In this document: one piece after another, positions 22,079 to 34,175 of the stretch
Layout of the letters: the number at the start of each line of letters is the position of its first letter
Position numbering within the stretch: the first letter of the stretch is position 1
From: Gnetum montanum
Lineage: Eukaryota > Streptophyta > Gnetopsida > Gnetales > Gnetaceae
Direction of reading: 5' to 3'
DNA: 64,000 nucleotides
NCBI GenBank assembly: GCA_015680685.1
Contig: MNCI01016050.1
Coordinates: 613,718-677,717, forward strand
Position numbers and translations under genes: made by a program
Notes under the pieces: generated by a model
The model's input: the letters and a program-made list of their open reading frames with translations, nothing else
Told to the model about the DNA's origin: nothing
The model's database searches: none

Positions 22079-25000
22079 ATGTCGATGAAGAAAAAAAGTT
22101 TTGACATGGTGTTTCAATTGGAAAACATCAAAAAGACTCCAGATCCATGTGAAAAACATCTAGGGAGGCAAATAGAAAGCTTCCTAGGGGTTTGGATCTC
22201 TATAATTATGTATGCATTCATTCATGAGAAAAAGAGGAGAGTTGGTATGCAAGGAGAGTTGTGCAAGAGAGAGTGTGTGAGCACATTGGGTGAGGGCAAT
22301 TGGTGATTGCAACTCTAGGATTAGCTTCTGGTATGTTGATCTATGTGTTGTATTCTCTTATATCTCACTTGTAAGTTGAGATCTTAGCCTCGGGTTGTGG
22401 GAGAGATTTCTATTGGTTGTGTCTTACATTAAGAACAGTCATTTATAATATCATTTGAGTGTGATAGGCTTTTGGATGCTCATTGGTTGTGTGAACCCTG
22501 ATATAACATTTTAATCATTTAATTGAAGATAGATAGTTTTCTTGTTTTCTAGAAATTAATTTTATCTTGGCATAATATTTGGATTTAGTATGTAAAGTTG
22601 ATTTATTTGTGGAGTGAACCTACTCCAATTTTTGCTTATAAATAGCTTCATATCCCAATGTTTTCAAAGTGGGCTAGAATTAGTAGGAATTCCCATGTTA
22701 AGACTTAGGTATAACACATTTTCATTCAATTCTTATAATATTTCCATGATGTGTGGGTATTAGTACTTGTGATAGTTCAAGTCACAACGTGGACATAATA
22801 ATAGATGTTGTCTTTCACTGACTAGGGACCTTGTAATCACATCGTATGTTGCAACTTTCATTCTTTTTTTTTGAATTCTCTCCTATGTCATTTCTCCTCA
22901 TAGGTATCATACACCTTGTCAAAAAATTATTATGATTCTTCATAATGTTCAATGTCTACTCTAAATGTCTAGATTCTTGATGAATTGGTATACATCTTCT
23001 TGACCATTCTAGTTCATCAACTAATTCTCCAAGTGATTGATCACATCATTAGATCAGTAACAATTTGGCTATATTACCTAGGCTCCTTAAAAATTAAGTT
23101 TAGAATCCCAAAACATGTTACAAAAAACTATTGATATGCAAGAAATGAATATTATATGTCTGAGTTATGCTAAAATTGAGCCTCTAAGGGTCTTGAAGCA
23201 TCATGTTAGGCAAGGAGTAAAAGCTAATTTTTGGAGCTTCATAAGGAACTACCTTTTTTTCACTGAAAAAGGGTTTTGGAATCAAACATTATAGCTTTTA
23301 ATGTTCAAAATTTTGGCCACAAAATTCAAAACTTTCCAAGAGCTTCCCAAAAGATCACTCATCCTAGTACTATTGCAAGGCAAGTATGCCTAATTATGAA
23401 ATTTTTATGTCACTTGCTACCAACCTATCAATTTAACTGGTTAGTCAATTTTATTGCTTTTTATTAGTTAATTTTATTACTTGTATTTGACATATTTTTT
23501 TGGAATTTTCTATCAATTAATGGAAAATTTTTAATTAACTGAAACTAATAGATGAAGCAAGTTCTTGTGGTGCTATTAATGGCCAGTGAAGAGAGGATCC
23601 TATGGAATTGGTGGTGCTTCTAGCCATTAGGGGCTATAAAAAATTTTGATGAATATTTTTATGTAGGTAGAGGTGAAGGCACAAGAGTAGTTGAAGCATA
23701 GAAAATGACAATGAAAGGGATGACATGCAAGTGATGGTGGTACACAAAGGTAGTAGAAAAAGGTAGGTGGAAACTGTGTTAAAAATAGTAGCTAAGAATG
23801 AGATTTTGAACTATAGCATCAAGGAGAAGAATGCATGATAGTAGTCACATGGTGCAATGAAAGAGCAAGGATTTTAGATGCACTACTAGAGTAGGATGAG
23901 GGTTTGCTTTTTTACTCATGCTATGCAAAGGCAACAATAGATAGCCTTTCCTTTTCACATAGCTTAGACCTATTGCATGACTTGGCTAGCTTGCCAAATT
24001 TGATTCCTCATCTTTTTAGAGACGTTAAAAAATATTAGTCTATTATAGATTCCAAAATACATTAGTACCCTACACGTAGGTGCAATTCTAGGCTTAATTG
24101 TAATTATTATCAAAGAACAACAAGAAGAATCTTCCTCTATGCTACCTTGCCTAAGCATCATTATCTACGATAACATCTATTTGGGCCTCTAGTACATGAC
24201 CCACAAACATAAATTAACCACCATCAAGTTTAGCATTGTATCAGTCATGGCCATGATGATCATGTCCTATACTGAAATGATGTTCCAACATAACCTCCTT
24301 CCTCCTTTTAGTTAAGTATCAATTCTATGGTTATACTCCTCAATTTGTTCATCAATTCATTGTGGGTTTTATTCTATTACTTTACAAAGGATAAGAATGC
24401 TCTAGAATCATTCATGAAGAATTTGCTAGCAATGATCTAGTCAATGCCATGGATGCATGACAAGCATTTATTATTCTTGTAACATGACCTAGACATATTT
24501 ATGTTTAGTAGCAGATTCTCTACTAATGACCTAGACACACACCTCATTAATGCATGGGAAAAGCTAGAGGGCTTCATGCTCACAGACCTTAATAATGCTA
24601 ACACATACACTGGCAAGGCAATGAACATAGGTTTCATGTTGATTTGGCTTGACAATAAGACTATGGTAGGCTCTAACATATGCATCGAAGACTAGTGGTA
24701 CATGACAAGCACGAGGCTAGAACCATGGTCTATGCTAGCTTCAATAGTACTAATGTGCTTGCAACAAAGGAACTTACCTCGATGGCATGTGGCCTCTATG
24801 AGACAAGTCATCCATTTATGCTAATGGTCCACTAAGGCAAGGTCACTAGAGGCTATGCTAATGCACCATTGGTGGTCTTGAAGGTGGCATAGTTATTAGA
24901 TAATGACTTAAGTAAAAAAAAAATATGATGTTTGGAAGAGTGGTCTTTGTAAAGGATGGTACTATGACATCTTACAATGGAAGAAATTGTGAGGCACTAT

Positions 25001-26550
25001 TGCTAGAACTCCATGTCGGAGGGATTACTTGCAAGCATGCTGATGTTGTGTTGGTACACTAAATTCAGCAATCAATCACACAATAGAAGGTTGTTAAGCC
25101 AAGTATGTCATGTAGCACTAGAGCTCTAGTGTGGATACATGAATGATGATGTTGCAAAGGTTGTAAGAATGCTCATACCTCCATTTTATTTGTTGGATTC
25201 TAAGCTCTATGAAAATGCTGGTGGTCATGTGGGCTATGGCAAAAGATGACTCCTCTCAAGACACCCTTATCCATCCTCTTATTGACCAATGAAAACAAAT
25301 CCTTGACCATTTTTGGATTTCACCAAACTGCTTGGACGTGACATTGAATACTTTGATGCTTATGATATTTTCATCTACTTCTATGGCTACAGTCTATGGC
25401 TTTTGTCAGCATGGTTTTCCCAATTCCTCATGGACTAAAGAGTATTATTCATCTACAAATATTTCTTAATTATCCTCTAGAAAATAGCTTTGGTCTATTT
25501 TAGGATTGGAATTTGACATCTTTCTCTAAAAAATTTTAATTTAATAATATTTATTTATTTATTTTATTAAGACACACATAATGGAAAACTTTGAACAACT
25601 ATATCTTCTAGATCATAAGTCAATTGGGACAAAACTCGTACCATTGGAATCATCTCAATGAGTACTATGCATTGGGCATGATTTTAGGGTCCAAAAACCA
25701 AGTTGAGTTTTTAACATTAAAAAGGACCAAAATAGCTTCTTTTGCCAAATTAATATTACTAGACTAATGTATGACTTCTAGATGACTTGGATTTGATTAT
25801 AAATTATATACTGACTCTTGGACAAAAATGTAACACATATACCTTTATAATTTTGCAAATATGATGTAGTTCTATAACATTGCATCATGGCTATACCTTA
25901 ATGAGGTACCAAAGAGAAAAGTAAGGCATCACAACATTATCCACTTACTAGTGATTTCTTTATGAGTCTCATGGTAATAATCCTTATTAGTTAAATAAGA
26001 ATAAGATAATCTTATGGCTAGGTTGAATTCCTTAAACTTACCAATACATAGGTCTTAGATAAGGATGAGTAATGCCAAGTTACAAGGATTAGATGTTTAG
26101 GGACAACAAGTTCCAAAAGGACAAGGTTGACTCAAGCTATCATTACCAACCTCTTAGTAGGAACTTAAAAATAGCCTTATCATTAGCATTCTAACATTAC
26201 TATAAGATGTGTAAGAGTTGTCCAGACTAGTGCATTTTTATCTTACCAATGTCTCTTATAGTTGATGTATTGTGTTAAACTGTAGCAAGATCTCTTGGTC
26301 ACTTATATTCTTAAAAGTCTCTAAGAAGAAATCTTATTGGTTGGTGGTGTCCATGTTGAACATGATGTGTGTTCATAATTCTTTTGTAGATATGTGGTTT
26401 GGACTCAATTATCCATGAAAATTTTTGAAGAGTATCTTTGAGTTTAAATGAATCATCTAGAACATAACGCACATCTAGTAGTGGTTCATAACTCTCACTA
26501 GTTCGTGGCACCATGGTTCATCATTAGATTGTAGTCAACCCTTGGGTTAT
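22079..26550. other. Interior of element F, mostly unidentified
   Basis: No pol domain is seen on either strand. A plus-strand stretch at about 24501-24870 reads like decayed protein (64 open codons from 24501, with NANTYTGKAMNIGFMLIWLD, then ATKELTSMACGLYETSHPF in another frame), but I do not recognise a family. Around 25570-25720 the text on plus (gaaaactttgaacaactata and following) resembles a common LTR segment of plant retrotransposons, so nested LTR debris is likely. Confidence 0.4.
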
Positions 26551-26567
26551 GGTTTGCTTTGAGACCA
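26551..26567 (-). other. Primer-binding site of element F (tRNA-iMet type)
   Basis: The minus strand reads TGGTCTCAAAGCAAACC, three bases from the LTR end. The common initiator-tRNA-Met site starts TGGTATCAGAGC; two differences are seen in those 12 bases. Confidence 0.65.
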
Positions 26568-26571
26568 AATA

Positions 26572-27093
26572 TGGCATCTCATTCCTAGATGTCATTGAAA
26601 ATGTAAAATATACATTACATTTGATATTATGCGTATAGAAAATAATAGGAAAAATGCAAAAGAAAAATAAAAAGAATGCTTTATTAATGTGGAATAGTAT
26701 ACCTAGGTTATACTTTAAGGATTCCTTGGGGTTATCTTCCTTCATCATCTATCCCTAAGAGGTAATTTAGCACTGCCACAATGGTTAGTCTTATCATCGA
26801 CCAAAAGTAATGGTTAGTCATCTTCTTGTCCCACTTCACCTAGCACCTATTATTTGTCTTTTTTACTAGCTTTGCAACTCCATGCTAATATAAACTCTAA
26901 TGCCTGGGTATAAATACCTTAGGTTAAACCCCCAAACATCACCTTGAGAGACATGCCCATTATTACAATGCATTCTTTTGGGTCTTAATTATAACTTGCC
27001 CCTTTTAGGTCTTATTATAATAATTACAACACTTGTTATGAAGAGACACAATCATTGTTATGCAACAAAGCATTTGGAAATGGGGACGTAACA
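26572..27093 (-). repeat. 5' LTR of element F (about 522 bp)
   Basis: It aligns with the solo LTR at 17407-17980 through shared blocks such as GAATGCTTTATT, TCCACTTCA-like text, GAGACATGCC and ACACTTGTTATGAAGAG. A TATTTATA/TATAAATA box is at about 26920. The terminal dinucleotides are TG and CA. Confidence 0.75.
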
Positions 27094-27829
27094 CTTACTA
27101 ATATTATAATATTCTCGTGAGTCTTAATCTTCCTTTCTAATAGTGATTATTACATGACTACCTATTTTTGTATTAGTCATTTTACCATTACTCTGTAATC
27201 ATTCCATTAATGCTATTTAGTACAGTAGCTATTATTTTAGTGATTGTTTAATTGCTACTTCAATGATCATTTATCATCATCCTTCCCTTTTTGGTTGAAA
27301 ATATACTATGAAAAAATTCTTATGAAATATTACACAAGAAAAAAAAATCCAAGATTGTATAGTTAAACCACGTAGAAAAATATCGAGAACAACAATGAAA
27401 CATTAAAGAAACAAGATGTAGAAAAATCATGGGCATAAAGATTTTTCATGGTTTGGAAAAGCATGTATTTTAACTATAATGGAGGATTCTTATTAGCAAA
27501 ATTAAGAAGAAATGATCCAAAACATTCTTACTTTGCAATACAGTAGCAACACACCTAGTTATGTGAGCTTTTTCTCATAATCATAGGTATTTTTCTAAGG
27601 TTCATTGAACTTTCTCATTGTCCACAATGACCTAAGACCTTTTAAATACATTAGTAAAATTATATCTTATAATGATCTCATACTTTATAATTAGTGAAAG
27701 ATTATCTTATTCTAATTTTGACTCACACTATTAAAATTCCCACGTTGAGCTAAAATTGACCATTATATCTTGTTCACTAAATCCTCCAAATTAGCTTCTT
27801 GGCTATCTTTGATAAAGCTACAAGAAGTT

Positions 27830-28260
27830 CAAGCATAACCTAAACTTCTCCATCAGAAGATATTTTGTTAACATATCCATTGGATTTATATAAGTATGAA
27901 TCTTTTGTAAATCAACACAACTTTCCTCTATCTATGACCTAACAAAGGGGTATTTTACCTAGATATTCTTTGATCTTTCATGAAATGTTGGATTGTGTAC
28001 CAAGAAGATGACACTCTAACTACCATTGAAGATTGAAATCTTTTCTTTACATCTGTACAATTCTTGCAAGATATTCTATATTCAAATCCCTTCTTTGCAA
28101 GCTTGTGAAGTAGCAATATACTTTGCTTCCATAGAAGAAAGAGCCACCACTAGCTATAGCTTGAACTTCCAAGAAATAGGTCATCATACTATTGTAAATG
28201 CTTGCCATGATATGGACTTTATTTTGTCCAAATCACCTACAAAGGCTCAATCAAAATAGC
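27830..28260 (-). pseudogene. RNase H of copia element H
   Basis: In two minus-strand frames I read LLEELYRCKEKISIFN-type text, NPTFHERSKNI, KYPFVRS-IEES and finally LQKIHTYINPMDMLTKYL. The last block corresponds to the conserved NPADMLTKxL end of copia RNase H. Stops and shifts are frequent. The matching plus-strand frame at 28026-28259 is its shadow. Confidence 0.8.
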
Positions 28261-28479
28261 ATGCTAATTCTTTCTTATCCCTATAGTAGCAAATAGACAA
28301 TCTTGATGTTTCTTTAAGATAGTTGAGAATGCACTTTACAACTTTGAAATTTTTCTTCTCTAGATTTTCCATGAACCTACTAAAATTTCAAAACCATGCA
28401 TGATGTTTGGCCTTGTTCCTACCATTGCATACATAAAACTACCAATAGCACCCATGTATAAAACTTAAGACATGTACTT

Positions 28480-29694
28480 CTTTTATTCTTTGCATTGAGA
28501 ACAAAGTTCCTACTATTTTGGTATTTTACATCCCAAATCTCTCAAGAAGCTTTTGAGTAGTGCTCTTAAGATAATCATTACTTCTCATTTTTTCTATCAT
28601 GCATAATATCTATGTCAATGATATTCTTAGTTGCTCCCAAGTATTTCATGTTAAACTTTGTTGTCAATAGTTCTTTGAATTTTCTAATTTCCATCTTCTT
28701 CTTTCCTACAACAAGCATGTCATCCATATATAGAACTAACATTATGAAGCTACCAACCTCACACTTTCTATTGTACAAACATGGATTTTCAAAGCATTTG
28801 TAAAAATCAATTTTGTATATGAAAGAATCAAATCTTTTATACCATTACCTTGGAATTTGCTTTAACTCATACAAGTCCTTCTTTAGCTTGCAAAAAAGAT
28901 TACCCCTGTCTTTGATAATAAAACTTTTAAGTTCTTTCATGAAGATCTCCTCTTCTAATTCACCATGCAAGAAAGTTTTTCTAACATCCACCTACTCTAG
29001 CTCTAGATCCTTCACAACAACTAAAGCCAAAGTAATTATAATCAAATCTAACTTGGTTACCAATGCAAAAACATCAAAGAAATCTACACTCAACTTCTAT
29101 AGGTATTCATTTGCCACTAATCTTGTCTTAAGCCTTTCAATCATTCCTAATGTAGAATGCTTTAACTTAAATAACTATCTACAATTAATTGATCTTTAAG
29201 AAACATTGCATCTCTTCTTCCATGGCTACTTGCCATTGTTTCCACTATTCACTCTTCAATGTCTCCAAGTAAGCCATTGAGTCCTCTATGTCTATAATCA
29301 AATTTAGAAAGGAAAACTCATCATGAAACCTTCTTGTTGAAATGCCATTCTTTACCCTTGAATATCTTCTAAGCTCTACTTAAGTCTACATCCCTTCAGG
29401 TGCTTTCACTTAACTTTCTTCTCTATTTTCTTGATGGATATTACTTTAAGGTAATTATATCTCCATGCAAACTTCCTCCTAAGAAAAATCCTCTGTAGTC
29501 TATTTCTATCCATTCTTTTGTAAAAAGGAAGATTTTTCAAATACTACATTATTGCTAATGAAGATCTTCTTGGAGATAGGATCCCATAACCTATATCCCT
29601 TGATGCCATCTACATATATGAAAAAAAAAATGCATTTTTTGAACTTAGAATCTAGCTTGCTTTTTTGAATACTTGGAATATGTACATACATCAT
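28480..29694 (-). pseudogene. Reverse transcriptase of copia element H
   Basis: The piece at 29506-29694 has YVDGIKGYRLWDP and the KIFISNNVVFEKSSF block found just upstream of copia RT. The piece at 28578-28778 has the catalytic LVLYMDDMLVVG (YxDD as YMDD), then LTTKFNMKYLGATKNIIDIDI. The part between (28800-29200) is RT fingers and palm in broken frames. Confidence 0.88.
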
Positions 29695-29699
29695 GCAGC

Positions 29700-30579
29700 C
29701 AAAAGTTATGAGGTGATCTTATCTCCCTAGTAACCCACTTCATATCTCTTCTAGCGTCTTATCATCTATTGCACGAGAATGAGTTCTATTCACCAATAAC
29801 ATGTATTTACTGTCACCATCCAAAATGCTTTATCTAGCTTTGCAAAGTTCATCATATTTTTAGCACATTCCAAAAGTATACGATTCATTGTCTCTACAAT
29901 ACTATTCTACTATGGAGTGCCAAGAACTATCAAATGTCTTTTGATTTTTTCAAACTTGTAGCATACCTCAAACTCCTTTGAGATATATTCACCTTCGTAA
30001 TCTAAGCTTAGGCACTTAACCTTCCTATGAGTACTCCTTCCATCAAAGCTTTAAAGTCTTTAAACCTTTCAAAAGCATTAGATTTCTCTTTTAAAGAAAA
30101 ATGCATATCTCTCTTGATTTTTCATTAATGAAGGTAATGAAATACGTTGCACCTATCAAAAATGATTAAGGAGCCAACCCCAAACATCACTATGCATAAT
30201 ATCTAGAATGTCTCTACTTTTGGTTTTGTTGTTTGAAAACTTGATCCCGCATTATTTCCCATACACACAATGCTCACAAAAGTTACATTTAGTTTTGTGC
30301 ACTTCTAGAAGCAAATTCATCTTGAGTAAATTCTACAATCCAAGCTCACGATGTGGCCAAGTTGTCTATGCCATAACATAAATATAGTTGTATCTCTGCC
30401 TCTTCACCCACTATTTCTCTAAGCACTTGGTAGAGATTTCCTTGCTTCTTGTCCCTCATTAGCACAAGAGATTCTCTAGTAATCTTCAATTGGTCATTTT
30501 TTCCTGTCAACTTATAATTAAGACCATTTAGAGTTCCAGGAGAAATTAGATTTCTTCCTATCTTTAGTGCATACTTCAC
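29700..30579 (-). pseudogene. Integrase and pre-integrase domain of copia element H
   Basis: The pre-integrase frame at 30346-30579 has RNLISPGTLNGLNYKL and GNLYQVL. It is followed by the zinc-finger end CEHCVYGK (about 30275) and the catalytic core: MHSDVWG (first Asp), LDYEGEYIS where SDNGGEF is usual, and NSIVETMNRILLECA with the catalytic Glu. The second catalytic motif is changed and several stops are present. Confidence 0.85.
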
Positions 30580-30879
30580 ATCTATGAGAGTTCTTACAAC
30601 TCCATCATGTATCTCAATTCAAATAGGGCAAACACCAAAAATTCTAGCCTCATCATCAATTACCATTAGTGTTTTCCCCATTAGTTTCTTGATATGTTTG
30701 GAACTAAGATTTATTGGAAGTGATGTGCCATGAAGCCCTTGACTCAGGGATCCAAGTACCACTATTAGAAATCCCTAAAGTTGCAAGAATATCTTTCCCA
30801 TTTTCGACGCATTCCACTTCACAGTGTTTACATCATTTTTAGAAGACGAGTTATCTACACCTTTTTTCTTAGTTTATCA

Positions 30880-31685
30880 ATTTACTTTCAGGCACTAACA
30901 TTCATGCTTGAAATATCCCTTTTTATGACCATAGAAGCATACTTTTTCCTTTATATTTCCTTTTTTAGATTTCAATTATGATCTGGAAGAGTCCCAATTG
31001 TGTGTCCTATGATTGTCAAGCCTTCTCCATATATTCCTACATTTGAGGCCTTCATCATTTCTTTTGAAAGAAGAGCTACAATCTCTATCTCCAACTCTAT
31101 GGTATCCTTAAAGTAGTGTAGTTGCAAAAAGGTTTGTTTGATGGTGGGTGAGATCTTAGGAGGATAAGAGTTCGATCTTCTTCCTCAACCTACCCGTCCA
31201 TACTAGACAACTAGTAGACAAGCTCATTGAGAGCATTCAAGTAGTCCATAATAGATGTTACTTCTTTCATCTTGAAGTCATAGAGCTCTAACTTCAAATA
31301 CAACTTGTTTGTAAAGCATTTGGTCATATATATATCCTTCAACTTGCTCCATAATGCAGTGGCTGAATCAAAGCTTTGCAACATTGAATGAAACTTAACT
31401 TCAAAATCGCTTCGCCGGGTAACTCACTTGGAAAGACCCAAGAGAATGGTGTTTTGAATCCTCAGATCCAAATCATTCCAATCTGTGGGGTTTCTTTGCT
31501 TTTCTGTGTAATGCTTTATGCAAACCTTGTTGAATATGAAAATTCTTAACCTTAATTTGCCACAACTTGAAGTTGCTTTTTCCATTAAATTTCTCCACAA
31601 ACTTTGCATTCAAGATCCTAGAGGTCATTCTTCTGCAACTATCTTCCACTCCTTGCTTTGATACCAATTGTAAATTAAGATCCAA
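30880..31685 (-). pseudogene. gag of copia element H
   Basis: Two overlapping frames at 31424-31685 give KFVEKFNGKSNFKLWQIKVK and DWNDLDLRIQNTILLGLS, the usual N-terminal pattern of copia gag. NALNELV and VEEEDRTLILLRSHPPS (about 31130-31240) follow. A zinc-knuckle-like CFYGHKKGYFKHEC is at about 30890-30945 with its second Cys replaced. Confidence 0.82.
31651..31666 (-). other. Primer-binding site of element H (tRNA-iMet)
   Basis: The minus strand reads TGGTATCAAAGCAAGG next to the LTR end, one base off the usual TGGTATCAGAGC. Confidence 0.85.
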
Positions 31686-31950
31686 AATCGAATAGTTGAA
31701 ATGTATAGAAAAATATCAGGAACAACAAATTCGGGTTTCTGGGTTTCCTCCTTTTAATATTCGTTTATTTATAAGGCTGTTCCCGAGTTTCATGCTTAGT
31801 CCTCTCAGCTTCCCCTTCCCCTTAACCCTCCCCTTAACCCTAATGACTTGTTCAGGTTACTAACTGATACACTTCCCCTCATATGACTTGTTCAGGTTAC
31901 TACTAACTGATACACTGTTAATATCAATAGAACTTCTTTTCGGGGTCCGA
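31669..31950 (-). repeat. 5' LTR region of copia element H
   Basis: Starts TGTAAATTAAGATCC. It contains a TATAAATA-like box on minus (about 31765), a C-rich run (about 31810-31840), a duplicated segment TGACTTGTTCAGGTTAC near 31845 and 31885, and CGGGGTCCGACACCCCA (about 31939), a small palindrome seen in plant copia LTRs. The outer end is not certain. Confidence 0.6.
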
Positions 31951-32289
31951 CACCCCATATCAGTTCAAATAAATTATCTTAAATGCTTAAAAGATGGAAC
32001 AGTGTTAATATCATGAACCTCATCAAAGAGCATTCCTTCGAATAAATGTCTATCATCTACCCAGATCCAAGTGTCCAGGACGCATATACAAGAAGATTGA
32101 ATTCACAGGATAGGGAGAACGCAAAAATAAGCAACCATATAGCCTACAGTGCCAAGGAAAACCACAACCGAATCAGAAGAATCATTGCAGAGGAACCTAA
32201 TTTTACACGATACAGGCTGTAATCACATACTCCAGCAGCAGAAGAAACACAGTCCAAGGAGCAGCAGTAGAAGGTCCTATCGCTTGATC

Positions 32290-32712
32290 TCACTGAGAAG
32301 GAACAGCAGTAAGGTGGGAAAGCTGAGAGCCAATGAAGGTGGGTTGCTGTTGGCCAGGCATGATGATGAGAACTTTGTGTGGCCCTGCATCCCCAACACA
32401 GCAAACCACTGTATCTTCATTCTTCTCAGATGATTCTTCAGCAGCAGCAGCAGCAGCGGCAGAACCAGTAACTCTGTTGTTGTTGTAACCTCTGGGTGCT
32501 GCAGCAGCAGCATTTGTGGAAGCAGAAGACATTTTCCACCACAGGCAGACCAAAGCAACGGAGGCGACGCCAATGAAGCCCAGCATGCCTGCAACTCCTG
32601 CAAATATGTACAGAGCAGGGGTCCTCCATCGGAGCCTTGTGCTACTGCTGCTAACTCCAGTGGCCTCCATGATTGCATCGTGGTTCTGCTGCGCTTGCTG
32701 TTCCCGTTGCAT
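32290..32712 (-). CDS. GLUTAMINE DUMPER-like single-pass membrane protein
   Basis: GDU proteins are small plant plasma-membrane/endomembrane proteins that raise amino-acid export when overexpressed and interact with a RING ubiquitin ligase in Arabidopsis. The 140-residue frame ends at TGA 32290. Residues about 29-60 are the family signature: a Trp and Pro (WRTP), then one hydrophobic helix with AGVAGMLGFIGVA ending CLWWK. Two Ala-rich stretches (about 68-73 and 84-91) and an acidic linker follow. Near the C-terminus LIIMPGQQQPTFIG (about 115-128) occupies the VIMAG motif, with Pro for Ala. Size and lack of introns fit the family. ATG 32670 (strong context, A at -3 and G at +4) gives 126 residues and is a real alternative; an upstream extension to 32865 is probably leader. 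The frame is undamaged, unlike everything around it. Confidence 0.88.
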   Translation of the reverse strand: MQREQQAQQNHDAIMEATGVSSSSTRLRWRTPALYIFAGVAGMLGFIGVASVALVCLWWKMSSASTNAAAAAPRGYNNNRVTGSAAAAAAAEESSEKNEDTVVCCVGDAGPHKVLIIMPGQQQPTFIGSQLSHLTAVPSQ

Positions 32713-32738
32713 TTGTATCGTATAGCAATGGCAGTTGC

Positions 32739-32779
32739 GGAGAGAGGAAGGAAGAAAGAAAGAAAGAAAGAAAAAGAGC
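32739..32779 (-). promoter_or_regulatory. CT-rich tract in the presumed 5' leader of the GDU gene
   Basis: The coding strand shows a run of CTTT units just upstream of the ATG (GAAA units on plus). Pyrimidine tracts are common in plant 5' leaders and core promoters. No convincing TATA box is seen upstream. Confidence 0.45.
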
Positions 32780-34170
32780 TGCGAGCTGCGCTGAATGTGC
32801 AGGCAAGCAAGAAAGGAAGATGCCCAAAATAATCTCAGCACACAGCTTTGATTTTGGCAGAGCATGCGATTCCAGAATTCCGCGGTTTTGTGTTTTCAGA
32901 TGGTTCCGGTCCCGCTGGCTTAGCGTGCACGAAATACGATATTCCCCTCATAAAACCGCAGCTCTTTCGGTTAAATTCACCCAAAAGTAGGTTGCAGAGA
33001 CCGAAGTAGTTTTGGTGGGTGGCTCCACCAGGAAACAGATGTGGACCCTCCATGATTGACACTTTGCACTCATTCTCTGCTCTTCTCGGCTCCGGCGTCA
33101 GTTACAAAAATCATAATCATGGTTCACCCAGATATGGCGGATTTATGGGACAGTCCTGGATTCTCCTGGCCACCGTTGCCGCAGAACAAAAATTGGGCTT
33201 GGGATGTGGGTTTTAGCTGTTGCTGCTGACTTGCAGGCAGGGTCTCTACTTTCTAATCTTAGATTTGCAATTCCTATCAAACAAAACAAATATATCTGGT
33301 ATCGGAATCTCTCTCTGTGTGTGTCGGGAGTATGACAATGATGAGCAGTGGCAAGTGGCTCTGGTGGTGGGGAAGGGCTGTCCATTTACACTGCTATGGG
33401 TGGAATGCTCATTGCAGGAAAGGCATAGGCATAGCCATTTTGATGGATGTTTGTGTCCGATATTTTGGTTTTGTGGCGATCTCACTCATTTTCATGGATA
33501 AGGCGGCCTACGTGTTTATCTGCAACTGCAACTGCTCTTGCAGTGGAGCAGAGTACGGGCTTAAAGTTGCTACGAGTTTGGGTATTTTTTTAGCTTTCCG
33601 AGTATGTATGTAATGCCAATGGTGCCAGTGCAAGTGCAAGTGCAAGCAAGCAATCTCCCTCATCGGTCATGTCATCGTGTCTGAGATATTTTTTGGAGTT
33701 TCCTAATCCGGAACGCTTGTTACAGTCGTTGGTGACCACTGCCCAGCCCAGCTCTGGAATCTGCAGCTTTCATTTCGCATGTTCGTCGTGCAAGGCCATT
33801 GGGCACACCCTGCGTTGCGTAATTAATTTATTGATTACCACATGGGCACTTTACCTTAAAGGCAGCTGTGTCATAGAGCTTAAATATTACAAAACCTATA
33901 ACGAGGACCACTTTCATTTTTGTGTATATGGCATCTGGCAGATAACAGCAAAAGGAGTACCTTTGGCATCTAGAAATATCATAATGCAGCAATGCTTGGA
34001 GCATTACGGTGCAATGGGTAAATGGATAACTTCGAACGATTACAAAGGTAGTTTAGTATTAAAAGAGAGTGAGAGAATGACCTAATGGATTAGTAATTAA
34101 TGATCCCACCTAAATAGGGTGAATTACGTGAATTTCTTTCTACCATTTACTTTGATCGTTGTTTATTTTA
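32780..34170. other. Repeat-poor flank upstream of the GDU gene, no second gene
   Basis: Noticeably richer in G and C than the rest. Frames on both strands up to 138 codons exist (for example 33669-34085 plus), but none shows a known domain or codon pattern, and they overlap freely. Probably promoter and intergenic DNA. It ends at the insertion site of element 3. Confidence 0.5.
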
Positions 34171-34175
34171 ACAAT

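Larger units (their letters stand above)
20265..27093 (-). mobile_element. Element F: decayed LTR element with tRNA-iMet-type primer site
   Basis: A minus-strand element deduced from its ends: an LTR at 26572-27093 followed (on minus) by a primer site, and a purine tract at 20347-20358 followed by the first ~80 bases of the same LTR. The 3' LTR is truncated and no target duplication is found. The interior has no clear pol. It may start with a gag at the ATG near 26514 (MVPRTSESYEP). It probably contains nested insertions. Chromovirus-type gypsy is possible because of the primer type, but this is unproven. Confidence 0.6.
27330..31950 (-). mobile_element. Element H: decayed Ty1/copia retrotransposon
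   Basis: On the minus strand from about 31.7 to 27.8 kb the order is gag, zinc knuckle, integrase, RT, RNase H, which defines Ty1/copia. A tRNA-iMet primer site is at 31651-31666. The first ~50 bases of the 5' LTR (31669 onwards) resemble a stretch at about 27340-27390 (tagaaaaatatc, gaacaaca), which should be the 3' LTR. The rest of the two LTR regions does not align by eye, so both outer borders are approximate. All frames are broken. Confidence 0.82.

Noticed and set aside
31135-31190. tRNA B-box-like gagttcgatcttc, considered as a SINE in the copia element
   Set aside because: On the minus strand the stretch reads as copia gag (EEEDRTLILLRS).
32144-32990. Several plus- and minus-strand frames overlapping the GDU gene (for example 32277-32810 minus, 32673-32990 plus)
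   Set aside because: Only the frame 32290-32712 has a family signature; the others are shadows helped by GC-rich, repeat-containing codons.
33669-34085. 138-codon plus-strand frame
   Set aside because: No domain, no membrane or signal pattern and free overlap with other frames; likely chance.
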